DNA of 64,000 bases from Cardinalis cardinalis. Taxonomy: Eukaryota; Chordata; Aves; Passeriformes; Cardinalidae. The stretch spans positions 3,425,506 through 3,489,505 of the forward strand of contig JACDOX010000044.1 of assembly GCA_014549065.1 (NCBI GenBank). The letters are read 5' to 3'. Made by a program: the position numbers and the translations under genes. The notes beneath the pieces were generated by a model. It did not search any database, was not told where the DNA came from, and was given only the letters and a program-made list of their open reading frames with translations. Positions 13,466 to 26,300 of this stretch are shown here, in pieces (positions within the stretch are counted from its first letter, which is position 1; each line of letters starts with the position of its first letter).

Positions 13466-13489
13466 GTGTGTGTGTGTGTGTATGTGTGC
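13466..13489. repeat. (GT)n microsatellite in CpG island
   Basis: Alternating GT with one A interruption, followed by further GT-rich sequence to about 13498. A second short GT run lies near 13632-13646. Such alternating purine-pyrimidine tracts can adopt Z-DNA near promoters and are likely to be length-polymorphic. Confidence 0.85.
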
Positions 13490-14058
13490 GTGTTGTGCGC
13501 GGCGGGCGGGGAGGAGGAGGGCGGCAGGAGAGGAGGGAGGGATGCGGGGGCGGTCCGGGGCGGCGCTTCGCCCGTGTGCCGGTGCGGGGCGCGGGTTCCG
13601 CGGAGCGGGGCTGCCTCGGTCTCTGTGTGCCTCTGTGTGTGTGTGCAAGGGACGATGCAGAGCGTGTCATCTGTGCGGCTGTGTGCGCGCTTCCCCGTGT
13701 CTGTCCGTGTCCGTGTGTCCCCGGGCGGAGCCGCTCCCCCGGCCTCCTCGGGCGAGAGGAGAAAGTGCGAGTTCCCCCGGGAGGGGCTCAGCTCCCTCCG
13801 GTGTGTTTGCACTCACCATCTGCTCAGGGATTTATANGTATTTTTTCCCTTTCCCGAAGGACGGCGGAGCCTTCTGATTTCATTTCCTCGTCCTCTTTTC
13901 CAGAGATGCCTTTTGTAATTATTTCCCGGTTGCTCCGTGGCCATCCTGGTGCATTGCTGGTCCTAGGGAGGGAATAAGGAAACGACGTTGAAGAAGCAGC
14001 TCCACACCAAGGACAGGTCCTGGCTGTACCGGTCTAGGAGCAGGAATGATGTCCCTGG

Positions 14059-14072
14059 AATATCGGGTGAGG
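14059..14072 (+). other. Candidate first-exon splice donor, plus strand
   Basis: ATATCGG followed by GTGAGGGC gives a good donor, with the intron starting at 14067, just right of the CpG island. A transcript starting inside the island and running rightward could use it. No coding frame with an ATG runs into it convincingly, so the exon would be 5' untranslated or non-coding. Confidence 0.3.
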
Positions 14073-17000
14073 GCAGAGGTCCAATACATGGCATTTAATT
14101 CATTACATCTAATTTCCTTAATCAATTCAGAAGGATAAGGTGAAGCAGAGAAATAGCCGTGTTCTCTCTAACTAATACTTAAGTACTATGACTGAGTATT
14201 TTTGCCAATTTATAGAGCATCTCTCCTGTATCACCCACCAAAATGAGCTACTTTGCCTCATTAAGAGCAATTGAGTAAAATAAGTGATGACTCAAAAGTG
14301 ACAGGCTGCAGATATGTGCCCTATTCTCTCATACCAAAAAATAATACACATAAAACTCCTTGCACTGAAGAAACATATGGACTTGGCAGACTCCAGTCTG
14401 AACAGGGATAAAGTGTGTTCATTCTGTGCTTATGCTGCAAGTGCAACCCAAAAAGATTTTAACCATTAGGCTACAGAAAAACGCAGATCCAGAATGGAGT
14501 CAAAGAGTTTTCAAGAATTTTGAGTAAAACAGATTTTGACAAAAATACAGGTACAACTTAACAGCAACAATGAGGTTCCACTGAAATTCTGAATAAGAAT
14601 TCTGTCAGAGTGCAGAGGTCAGCGTCAAACTTGGCATGAAGGTAACAAGGAACTGAATGCTTTATGTCTTTACAAAACTGAACTTTACAAAACTAAACAA
14701 GTCTTACAAAACTAAACTAATGATTTCACCATACCTAATTATATTTAAATATAACTGTCAATCTGTTTAACATGTTCACAGGATTGTTCAATGAAATGTG
14801 ATAACCAAATCTCAAAGCTTTTCTTTTTCTTCTTGGGCCAGATAATAAACCTAAACCAGATAAAATATTTTACAGGCATATGCTGCACATAGCAGCACTG
14901 CAAAAAAATGCTACGTGGAGAGAAACATTTTTAGTAACCTGTCATCTGCATTTAAAAGGCAAAAGATCTCATGTGACACAGCCCCAAGAGTGTTCATTAT
15001 TGAAAGTACCTACCTTCACAATGTGGGAATTTCAAAGGAGAGTATGCAGTAACCAGATGACTTGACTGAGAGGTGGTTCACAACCCACGAGGTAGTTAAG
15101 CAACTGCAAGGGCATGAGTTGTCTCAGTGAAGAGGAGGGTATTTGTCACAAGTAAAATTATGGGCCTACTAAGCCACTGTGCTAAGCTGAGTCAGCCTTG
15201 ACTGAAGGGGCTGGGAAATCCGTGTTTTGCTGAATCAGGCATCTCCTAAGAGTCTTGCATGATTTTTGAGCTCCATCTCCCTACCCTACCTTCCTTCATC
15301 CTTGTATTCAAGCAGAAGATTCACAGAGTTAATCACAATGATTAACTCAAGCTCTCTGGTTTCTATCAGTTTTCTTTCCTGTCATTGCCCTGAAAGGGCA
15401 AAAAAGCCCCTGTGATTAACTAGAATTTCCAGACCCACTCACAAGTGATGCTTCCAATGAAGCTGTCAAGGCTTTGATTAGTCCAGTGACACAGACAGAC
15501 AAACAACAGAGACAGCAGCTAGAAGTTGTATGGGAAAATGTCACCATTTCCAAATTCTAGGGATTAGGAGGGACCAAAAAAGGCCTAAACATGGTCATAT
15601 GCTTAAGCATTGAGCAATACCTGTGCTGAAGTAGGTTTGCTACCTGAGGCCCCAGCTGATAGCTATGGGAGTTACTGGAGGAGGAGTACTTGTGGTCACC
15701 ACACCCCAGATCTCCCCAAGCACCTGTAACCTAATTCTCTTTTCCCTCCAGTTTCCTGGTGGTGTGGCCCTGGTGACTTCAGCAGAAAATCTTCAGAAGT
15801 GGAAGTAAAACCTAAAGAAGAAAATCTTCATCAGGTTTTACTTCCACAACAAAGCCTTAAAAGGAAATTTCAGATTCAGAAGTGTAGATTGACCAGGATC
15901 AAGACATTCTCATTCACTGAGATGTGTCATGAAAGTCATTACAACTGATATATCTGATTCCCTTTCATCAGCTGTCTGCTCTCTGTATTCTCTCTGTTGG
16001 CATTCATTCCTTGTTGCCAGACCAAGGATTTCACATTGTCCTCGTGCTTGATGCTGTCTCCTTCCAAATAATAAGAGGGATTGATGCTTTTCATACTTTT
16101 ATCTCTTTATGGTTTTGTTTCCACCTGTGTGGATTCAGAATAGGCAGGCATGGGGGAAGCTGACACATTTGGGATCAAATTGGTTTCAAAAGCTATGTCC
16201 ATCAGGGTTGAGCATGTATCCTTCTTGAAGGTCTCAGCCCTTGACCAAACAAGCATCTCTTTCTTCTTGAGAGAAGTCTCAGGGCACAGAGAAGCACTAG
16301 TCTGTCTTATTCAGTTGACCAGATAAGCAGTGCTTGTCTTCCTAACTGCATGAATTTTGGGTCTGGCCAGAGCTATAAACAGCCCTTGGGGGAAAAACAG
16401 ATTAATTTCTGTTTTGTAGGAGCATTTTATGACCCTGAAAGAACTGATATGCTGGAGGAGCTAAGTATGNCCAGCAGTGACTCATGACCACAGGCTGGGA
16501 GAACCTTACCTTGGCATTGGGGTACACTGAGACATCTTGGGAGGTCCAGGGGATGTATGGACTTCACTCAATGTTTCTCTCTCACAGTACTGTGTGAGCC
16601 AGGTTAGCATTGGGGTTGTCATACCATAGTGAGCATGGAGTGCTCTGGCCAGGTCCTGGTTTACCTTCCCATGAGAGGAGAGGGCGAAGAAAGCCTCCAG
16701 TACCAAATTGCTTCCACTCTCCTCTCAAGAGACATCTGTTCAGTGAAGCATTGTCACACTAATCAATATCTATTAGTTTTGTATTGCATATGATCATATC
16801 CACTTACACCTTTGGAGCAAGGATTAATCGAGTGACCTTCCCCTTGCTGTACAGTTCCATGTACGTATAATGTACTGAATAAATACTGAAACCAGACAGT
16901 TTGTTAAAAGCTGAGAATTCTATCATGCTAACACTGAAACCTCCAAGGAGGTTCAAGTCCACTTTAGTTAATCATGAAATAATAATAATCTGAAGCAGTT

Positions 17001-20000
17001 TTTGAGTTAAGGTTCATGCATTTTGTTCCCCTCTTTTAAACAGGCTGTAAATTGATTTATACTGTCTCTTGTCTCCCTCAGCACCAATGGCAAAAATGAC
17101 ACCACTTTCTAGAGCTATAACCACCTTCATACTGAAGCCAGAAAGAACCTTCACAACCAGAAACACAGAATTTCTATTCATTCAAAAAGGTAAATGCTCN
17201 TTACACTTCAAAATTCAGTTTAACAAATTGAACAAAGAAATGTTATTTGACTCTCAGAGGTGAGATAACTGACACGATATTATCCTTGATGAAAAATCTC
17301 CAGTTTGGCACTAAAAAAGGATCAATCCCCATACCTGCACTTTTCTCTTCGTTTAGTCTGTTGGAACAGCTCATCTATTTTGGCTTCATTATTTCCTTTC
17401 AAACAGTTAATGCAAATATTATCATTGCTCATTGCTGGAAATTGTGATGCCAATGAATGTCTAACTACCNCAGAAGAGCACCAGAAGACTTCTCTTTAAC
17501 AAACCAGCTTTGTGAATATATTTATCTGGTTAATCTGATTTCAAACACTGTCAATATGCAAGTTGCTTGCTTTGCTGTTATCAGTATAATCAAAAGCGTA
17601 AAAATCTTATCAGCTCTGATATTCACCTAAATTAGATTAGTGGTAAAGTTTGTTTACATGCCCATAGAGAAACATGCCATAACTGGAGAATGAAGTTTTG
17701 TTTATTTAGTTCAGTGTTTCACTGGCAAAACTGTCTTGGTAAAGAAAAAAATGCTTCCAACTTGGAGGCCTGTTTCCCCAGTATAATCTGTGCCCACTGG
17801 CTGAGGATCTAATCCTCAAGTAGGTGAGCAAACTTCTGGTTCTCCATTGTCATCCCCAAAGCTCCACATGGATACATAAACCTGAAGGACTCCAAAGGAC
17901 TTGAGCATTGTATTTTCACAAACAGCAGCTAATAAAAGCCTCCAAAGGCTGCCTTGTGTGTTTCCATGCCTTTTTATTTGAACAACGGAAGTCTGCGTCA
18001 ATGAGGTTTTGCTTCTCATTCTAAACTCCTCCACTTGGAGGATCCCCATGACAAAATATTTTGGTTCTGCAGGCTACCAGGGTTTATTTGTAAATTATCT
18101 GTTCATCTTTGCAATCTTACTTAAATTGTGGAAATATTCTGGTTTGTCTAGGGGTTTTTTTACAGATAGTTTTTTTTAACATTTACATGTTTCGCAAAAT
18201 TGAAGCTGACAAGCATTCTTTCCAGCCTTGTGTACAAAATAGGAAAAAGGAAGGAAATCTGCTGAAAGGGAAAATTGTATTTCTATTTGTAATAGATGGA
18301 GTGGTAGCATTGAAAACATAGTCTGAGCATGGTATTCTGTACCAGAAAATAAAGGATTAAAAAAGAATAATATGTGCTGCATTTTATGGTATCTGTGACT
18401 CCAATACATCATCACAGCAGGAGCTTTCTTCAGTATCAGTGAACCTGGGAGGGCTGAGCAAATTCTGCATTTAAGTCTCATTAATTTGGTTTGCCTTGGG
18501 CCAAAATAGCACCTCAAGTTATTCAGTTTGTATGGAATTATTAAAGTTTTCCTCATGTGTTTAGTGAGAAGCAACTTCTGTTTGAAGACAAAAGACCAGA
18601 GACCAGAACAAAAAAAGAGAGGTAGACATCATCTGAGATTATGCAGAGGAATGTAGAATATCCAGCTGTTAACATTAATACACCAAAACATATGAAGTAC
18701 ACGCATATATTATGTAGAATAACACCTAAAGGACCAGTTACTGGAAAGGCTTCCAGCACAGATGGGCTTCAGGGCCCTTAGTCTCTTGTGGCAGCTGTTA
18801 CAGACACTCTATACCACAGGATTTTCTCAGTACCATTTGCCCAAGCAGAGCAAAGCCAGCTTTCCAGCACTACCTTCCCAAATTCTCCTTTTCAATTCTA
18901 CAGCTGTGCTTTTAACTTATCCCCTGAATTACCCATATTCTTCATGTGCCTATCAACTGATGCAGACTTCACAGAAGAGGAAACATTTGTTTATCTAATC
19001 CTTCAGATTGTTAAATTAAAAAAATAAAATTTTCTCCTAGTAAGAATGTCTACAAGGCCTTCAAGTATTGGTCAAAGAATAAGAATTAATACCAAAATCA
19101 GAAGACACATCATGAATTCTATTCTATTCAACTGGCTTGTATGATCAATAATCAGCATGTTGGCAACACCCAGAAAAACATCTAAGCTCATTCAGTTACT
19201 GATGTTCTTCCACACAGCCTTTCAGCTAGGTGCTCAGGAATAGGGATCTACCTGAAAACCTGACTAGAAATAAATATGCAGTAATTTCTGGGTTCTACCA
19301 TGCAGTGGTCACACTGGCAAGAATTTGGACAGGCGAGCTTGGGTGGTCACCACTGCTTTTTCAGGGAGGCAAAGGATTTAGTCTTTGCATGAAACACCAG
19401 CTCCATATTTCCACAAGCACAGGAAAAAACAGATTTGTTACATCTTGAGTAGTCACACAAACCAACCTATAGCAGACCTCAAATGGCAATACAACGATAA
19501 ACCTATGTCCAAGTTAAAATTAAAACTTTTTAGACTTAACCAAAACTTTGATTTTTTTTTTATCCAGTAGGCAGAGTATCTATGAACTGTTGCACTATGG
19601 TGTGTCTGAATAATCAATGTGCACACTCCTGTCCACCTGAATAATCAAAGTGCCCCATCTGAGGCTGCAGCTAGAGAATGGACTTACAGGACTAAAAGAA
19701 CTGAGAGTATTGAATTGGCAGTCCCTTGCTGAACTGGGGTTAGATAAAAAAAGACAAAAAGACCCAAAAACAAACAAACAAAAACACTTTTTCAGCCTGA
19801 TGTCATTGCCCTTCCCACAGTACCACCCTGACTTGGTATTTGCTGCCATGCATGAGGCAGTCTCAGGCAGGTCTATGTAAATGTGAGATTGCATTTTTAC
19901 AGAGCAGTATTTGCATGGAAATATCCAAATTGGCACCAAAGTCTAGAAGAGGTTAGTGCCTTGCATTTCATTTCAGGTTTCTATTACAGCAGGGATGGCT

Positions 20001-22939
20001 TTGCTTCATCAGCCACTGCCCTGGNTAGTGTTATCACAAGGCTCAAGGAGAGAAGGCATCGAGCCACCAGGCCTCACAATGTGCAATCAAACTGAGACAC
20101 AAAGACATGCTAAGATGCCTCCACTTCCACATTCATGTCTATTATGCCTAGATTCATACTTAGTATTTATGAAAGCAAGGGCATTTTCTTTATTCAGACA
20201 TCTCATTTTAAAGTCTCTTTCCAAGTCTCTATCAAAGACAAATGCATGTTGTGATTTTGATTTAAGTGCAAGGTCTGCTGCTAGGGGCTGAAAATCTAGT
20301 CTGCTTAATGAATTTATTAGGTTTTGTCTTACATCCTAAAGGATATTTATTACTCTATGGCACACTCTATTATTACACAGTATTATTTTTATGAACATCA
20401 CAAGCACCCATGATGTATAGCTCCACCATAGTCAGTAGGAGAAAAAAATCAGCACACTTCCCCAAATATAGAAATGCTGAGTGTTGCCTCATGCACTGAG
20501 TATTTGAACAGGCTCGTATTTTGGCTCAGGTCCCTAAAGCACATATCCCTTCCTAGGAAACATGCATCTGGAAAAGAGAACCTATGTTAACAGGACAAGT
20601 CTGGTGTTCAGCAAGAGGCAGCAGCTCCCTACTGCACTTCTCCTGTGGAAGTTTCTCATCAGTTGGTGATCAGTTTAAATGACCTGAAGGATGACACCAG
20701 AAAAGTCTGTTAACATCACCCTGGATAATTTCTTAATTTATGCTATTTATAGTCACATAAATGTGATAACTGCCATTAAACAGACACATTTTCAGTAGTG
20801 GGGATTTCAAAAGCTTTAGCAAATGCAGAAGCATAGACGATGTGTGTAGAAAGGTACCAGAAATTGCTACTGTTCACATTACCAGATAGATACCCTTCAC
20901 AAGCAAATAATTAAGAAAAAAGGTTTAAAACACACAACTTTTTTCACTAACATATAGTGACAATAATTCACACATTACAAAAAGTTCTGGCTTTCATGTC
21001 CCTATTTACTGTTCCCTGAGTATACTTTTCTATTTACCATTACAATCTTCAAACCATATAAAGACAATAAACAGGATCCCTCTGAGATACATGTAGAGAA
21101 TAGTTATAAAATAAACACAGATATTTCTTATTAGCTCTATTTAGTGTTCAGATTACTTTAACACATCAGCACCTAGACCATAGACATCTTAGTGCCACTG
21201 GAGCTGACATTAAATAAAAAATGGAAAATGAAAACCTGAGTGTTGCAGCAAGTAAAGCGTGCCAGTATATTAAATACGTGTTCATTAAGACACACACACA
21301 CAAGTGCACTGTGTTGTTCCCTCCCAAGGGTAACAGTAAGTTATGCCTCAACAACCAGCATGGATTTATGTCCCTAAATGCTTCTCTCTTCAATAAACAT
21401 TTGTATACCTGCCATGAAACCTGAGGAATCATATGCCCTTTAGTTAATTCCAAGAAACTGAATTAATTTTGGAAAAAAAATTATATAATTCTATTCATTA
21501 AAGGATTATTTTAAAAAAATCACTCTAGAAGGACAAAATATTTTTTTCTAAAACATAGGTATAGGGCATTTTTACACAAACCTGTGGTTTCTGTGCTTTG
21601 ACCAGATCCTATCTTTGAAGTAATATATAGAGGATTCTTTCAGGCAGAAATTGTAGACTGGGTCTGTGGTTTAGCCCAGCAGGATTCTGATCTTCATTGC
21701 AAATCTTGGGGAATAAATAAGTCAGAGATTCTGGAGACCATATAGGAGCTAGGGACCTAAATCGTATTAAAATACCAGAAATTGGATACTAACTCCCACA
21801 CACTTCCACAAATATTCCATTTGAAATGAACATTCTTCTCAAGACTACACTTTCTTTTGAGTCTGTATTTCCTCTTGCAAAAGTGGGACTGCTCAAAATA
21901 CCAAATGGTGCCCACAAATTTTATTTAGAAATTATGATCATCATCTGATTATGTAAGACCACAACATCTGAACCCTTGTAGAAGACACATGCACGTTTGC
22001 TTATCAGCTTCCCTGGCAAGCTTTCTCTTTCACTAAGTCCGTGTATTTTGCTAATACATATATGAAGAACACAAACTTGTATATGCTGAACTTGATGGCA
22101 AAGGTCCTAGTAATTTTAGTAGGAGCAGCACTGGACCCATATTATTGGTGAATTATCTAAAACTACAGTATTAAACACATTCCCTATATGTCAGGTGAGT
22201 ACAGTTTTAAAATCCCAAGAATTTCTCTATGCCTCTTGGAAAATAAAATGGAATTTAAGCCTTAGCTAATAGGATCAGAGCAGGGCTTGGAGCTGTATAT
22301 TTTAAAGCATCTGTAGCATTAATAGCCAGAACATAAAATCCAGATGGGAGGACGATTACATTCTAATAGCTTTTATAAAAAGCTAATTACACATATTTGG
22401 GGTCTGATCAAAAAATGTTAGGAACATTTCAAGGAAAAAAAAAGCAGTTGTCTGCAGAAAGCACCTAGAGTTACTGAACTGCCACTCCTTAAAATTGCTC
22501 CCACAGTAGTAAATGTGGCAATAAAGATGAAGCATTAAAATTTGTTCTTCTGTAATGATGGCCTTTTAATTTTAAAAAAGGCATAAAAGATATAAAAACG
22601 CCTTTTACAACTCTACATATTCTAAATCCACAAACACATAGAGCCCATCTCTGTGATTAGAGGCAGAATTTTATCCTATTCAAACGTTCCACAGCAAGCT
22701 TTTCCACAAAGACACGCTTTGAGAAGCACTAAACAGAACAAATTATTTACTATTTGCAAATGGAGAAATGCATCTTTAAAAATTACTTAAACTTGCCTTC
22801 AAAACGCGTGCAGAAATTTCTGAATTATCACTGATAGGATAAGCTGTGTTCAAACAAAACTCACTGTTAGGCTCAACTATCAACACCACTCTGCTTTAGC
22901 TCTTCAATGGTGTGAAAAAAGAGGGTGGGAGAAGAAAGG
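14073..22939. other. Non-coding DNA right of the CpG island
   Basis: I recognise no coding exon. Isolated splice-like signals exist: a + strand acceptor with a fine pyrimidine tract ending at 15751, and a - strand donor CCAAG then GTAAGG at 16509 after a 66-codon ATG frame (16506-16706). None builds a gene model. The block also holds the inverted repeat at 15799-15847, an (AC)n of 12 bp near 21290-21301, and an A/T-rich stretch at 20.7-21.6 kb. Confidence 0.5.
15799..15847. repeat. Inverted repeat with 15-bp perfect arms
   Basis: The arm GTGGAAGTAAAACCT at 15799-15813 is the exact reverse complement of AGGTTTTACTTCCAC at 15833-15847, with a 19-nt loop that itself contains a small GAAGA/TCTTC hairpin. 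The 12-mer AGAAAATCTTCA also occurs twice as a direct repeat (15784-15795 and 15819-15830). The mix of inverted and direct copies suggests a template-switching replication event. RNA from here would form a stable hairpin, but the stem is short for a microRNA precursor. Confidence 0.85.
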
Positions 22940-23300
22940 CAGCAGAAGTGCTAATGCAATTGTTTGATGTGTGTCTGTGAGAGGCGGTGAGGAGGAGGCA
23001 GGCGTTCTGCTAGGCAGGCTGCTGCCAACAGGAATCACAGGCTTTGTACTTCTCCCTCATCTCCTTTACTGGAAAATAATTACAGCTGCATATAAAAAAA
23101 TCACACTGTTGATTTTTATTGGTCTGATGTTGCTATTTCTTACATCTCCACAGAACTGGCCATTTTCCACTCAGTCATTTNCCTACCAATTTCTGTACGC
23201 TGCAGCCAGTGAAGAGCTGCGAGGGCGTCTGCCCCTGCACCATTCCACATGGCAACGTGCCAGGCACAGTGACTGACTTCACTTCAAAACATTTTCTGCT
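22940..23300. promoter_or_regulatory. Candidate conserved non-coding element
   Basis: This block has mixed composition, with no repeat family recognised and no durable reading frame. It is dense in recognisable cores, including GATTTTTATTGG (inverted CCAAT), GCTTAATTAGTG (homeodomain) and AATAATTACAGCTG (homeodomain beside an E-box). Complex, non-repetitive, non-coding sequence of this kind in birds is often a deeply conserved enhancer. That is an impression only and rests on no alignment. Confidence 0.25.
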
Positions 23301-26300
23301 TAATTAGTGTGAAAAAGCCCAGCAACCCAATTATCTAAAAGGACCTCACAGGTTCTCTTCGCAGCAAGGGAAATAATGCCACTGGATGTGCTCTAGTGTG
23401 GAAATACCGAGGTTGTTTCAGCAGAAGAGTGATCAAGTATTGAAGAGTGTATTCCTAGAGTAGCCAGTTTGGCTCTAGAGTCTTGAATTCCATAACTAGC
23501 CTGCTAAGAGGATGCTGACTTAGAATTTCAGCCCTTAAATCCTGAGTTCAACCATTTTCTTCCAGCCTGCTGCCTGCGCCTTCCCTGTGCAGAAAACAGG
23601 TGGCTAAACCTGAAGCAGGTATATCCTCAACACAGCATTAACAGCAATGTCAGTTTTTTCAGCATCTTTCTTGGCTCTAAAATCCTCTATCTACCAAAAT
23701 CAATTGGAAAATTACCTTTGACTTCAATGTTGGGTTTGCTGCAGTCTAATTTTGACTTGGACTTGATCCAGACTCACTTATTTCAGTTCCTCTCATATTA
23801 ATTTAGGCAAGCATGTGAGTTGGGCTGAGGGCTGAAGCTGTTCTTGTAGCAGAGTTCTTCTTATTCTAATGAAATGCCTGAAAATACTGATTTTACTTTT
23901 TATAGAAACTAGTCCATTGACTTACAATTTAAGTGCATGCTTTTTAGTGCATACTGAAATATTTTACTCGTGCAAACCAGAGTGGGAAAAAAATCCAAAC
24001 CAAACATTTTCCTTTGCAGTAGAAAATCCATTACGTCAATAGAATTTTATGCATGCACGTGTGTAGAAGTTTTGAGTTTTACATAGAATTATTTGGATCA
24101 ATCTTACCATATTGTGGGGATATGCTGTCATCTACTGCAGCAAACATTTGTTGAAGCTCAGATTCTAGTATTTACCTAGCAGATAAAGAAAAGATTGTGT
24201 TCAGCACTGTTTGTAAAANATGTTTGTGGCCATAATTGCAGTATTTATAGAAGGAAGTCTCTTCATACTGTAGAGTCAGACTTTTTTGAAAGAAAAATAA
24301 TAAATAAAATAAAAACAGGCAGAAAGCCTCCTGGACCTCATGGTGGTCATGCCAAGGGTGAGTTTTGCCAGGGAAAGGGAGGGTACCTTTTAGCTTCATC
24401 CAGAGATTGCTCCTAACCCTCAGTACTGGGCTGGCTGCTACCGTGGTTTGTAAACATTGTTTTGACACTGATATGCAGTTTACAGCATATATAGGGACAT
24501 TCCACAAAGGGCTAGAAAGCTTTTGAAGGCGTAGCAAATACCAAAACATCTACTGGTGCAGTGAAGCCAGAGAAAAACATTCAGATCCCCTCAGCCCAGC
24601 TGTCTGACTCAGGTAAGCACATAAACAGGAAAGATATTTTCTGTTCCTCCCTGTGTGCGCTTCACAAATAACTCCACATTTATTGACCCAGTCTTTTCCA
24701 TCTGCAGGGAATTGCAGTAACCTCTGGAGCCAACATCCAGTTGTCTCCTTCTCAAGGTAAACTCCTCTAGACAAAGAAACCAATGGAGACCTGAGCTCTC
24801 CAGAGTGTCTATTAACCCGTTTGTCAGGTCAGCCCCTTGAGGAGTAGAACAGAGGGATTCATGTTTTTGTGAAACAGGCAAGACAGGAACATGAACTTGG
24901 GTCTCTCACATGCTGCTGCTTTAATCCCAACCCCTGGAAACAAGGCCATCCATGCCCTGCTTGTTCCATGTCCCCCCACCCAGTTCCTCCCAGGCAGGAA
25001 TTATGTGGGTCAGAAGTGATCTCAGAAAGACACCCGGTACAAAATCCTGCTCAAAGCAGGGCCACTCAAAGATGTATCCAACTAATACCACAATTTGGAA
25101 TAAACCCTCAAGAAAGGGTCACACTTTGGAGCCCAAAGGAAGAGGAGTGTGGCACATACATCAACTCCAGTTCTTTCTTGTAATGGTCACTTCCTAGCTG
25201 TCACAAGCAATATGGGTTTTCCTGGTTTGAGAAGCTCCCTTTCTCTAACTTTCTTAACCTTTCTTCAAAGGAGCCTGGATGCCCAAATGAGGCCTGAATG
25301 CTGAATACACAGTGAGTGTTCAGACAGATGGAAATCCCAAGATGGTGGTGCTGGGCACGCTGGCTACTCTGCAAGCCCTGCGGCACTCTGGAGCACCTTT
25401 ACCATGACAAACACTTGTCTGTGGACCTTCTAAGATGTCAAATCAGCCCTTTCAAAGGGGCATTGCCAGATAAAATCATGAGGCAGAGGAGAGAGCAATG
25501 GTTTTAACATGAGAGCTCTAACATTGCTTTTACCTCTGGCAAACTACTGCAAATAGTACAGACATCCTACTCAGTTTTTCACAAGGGACTTAGAGAAGCA
25601 CACTCCTTGCTCATCACCCATGTCAGCTATTAGGGAGAAAAAAAAACAGACAAAAAACCCTCGAATCTAAACTGATTTTCACAATGGAAAGTATAGACAA
25701 ACTTCAGCTAAGAGCTACTCTTCTAGAAACAGGCCCAAACAAAAGCCCATTAGCATGTGAATTATTACTTGAATAAAGAACAGGCAGGAAAGAATATGAG
25801 TGAAGTTGATTATGGAAGAAAAAAGACAGTACAGGTACAGTACAGGAAAATATGACTCAGTGCCAGTCATCCTAACATATGACAGAGCTTGTGATGTGGT
25901 AGAGAGCTGTGGGGGACAGGCTGTGAACTAACCAGCCTCTTCACAAGCTGGCAAGAATTCTTAGGAAAGTAAGAAAAATGAGCAAATAAAACTATTTGAA
26001 CATGAGGATGGTAGGTACACAGATAATTAACTAAAACAGGTTAGGACCAAGCAACAGGAAGTTTCTGACTTGGACAAGCCTTTTTTTTCTAGTCATAGAT
26101 CCCAAGCAACTCCAAAAGGGCCAGTGACCAAGAGGTAGTGATTCACCCCTCAGTTATAACTATGGGCAGGCATAGCTGAGACTCAAAGCTGAATCAAGCC
26201 AGGCATTATGGCACAACATTAAACGAGTCAGTTGATCATCTTGTTTCACAACTATTTCACATGGATGCCAGAAAATCTGGTATTACTTAATCCATAGAAC

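Larger units (their letters stand above)
12640..13830. promoter_or_regulatory. CpG island, probable promoter region
   Basis: Composition switches abruptly to very high GC with dense CpG dinucleotides (densest about 12735-13400), many CGGCC and GCCCC strings, and no TATA box. It returns to AT-rich DNA by about 13850. This is the only such block in the window and is the standard signature of an unmethylated vertebrate promoter. Long open frames run through it on both strands (up to 399 codons), but they are proline-, arginine-, alanine- and glycine-rich and mutually overlapping, as GC-rich DNA gives without coding. Donor-like sites in or beside it occur on both strands (+ at 14067, - at 13264 and 13816), which fits divergent transcription. 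I cannot name the gene. Confidence 0.85.

Noticed and set aside
12778..13977. 399-codon + strand frame and several other long frames in the CpG island
   Set aside because: All are rich in Pro, Arg, Ala and Gly, overlap on both strands, and arise because GC-rich DNA lacks stop codons. None shows a family resemblance.
15752..15860. Plus-strand exon after the strong acceptor ending at 15751
   Set aside because: The frame closes after about 18 codons and no donor or clear polyadenylation context supports an exon.
16506..16706. 66-codon - strand ATG frame running to a donor-like CCAAG/GTAAGG at 16509
   Set aside because: The donor is good, but there is no partner exon, no recognised protein and the frame is short enough to be chance.
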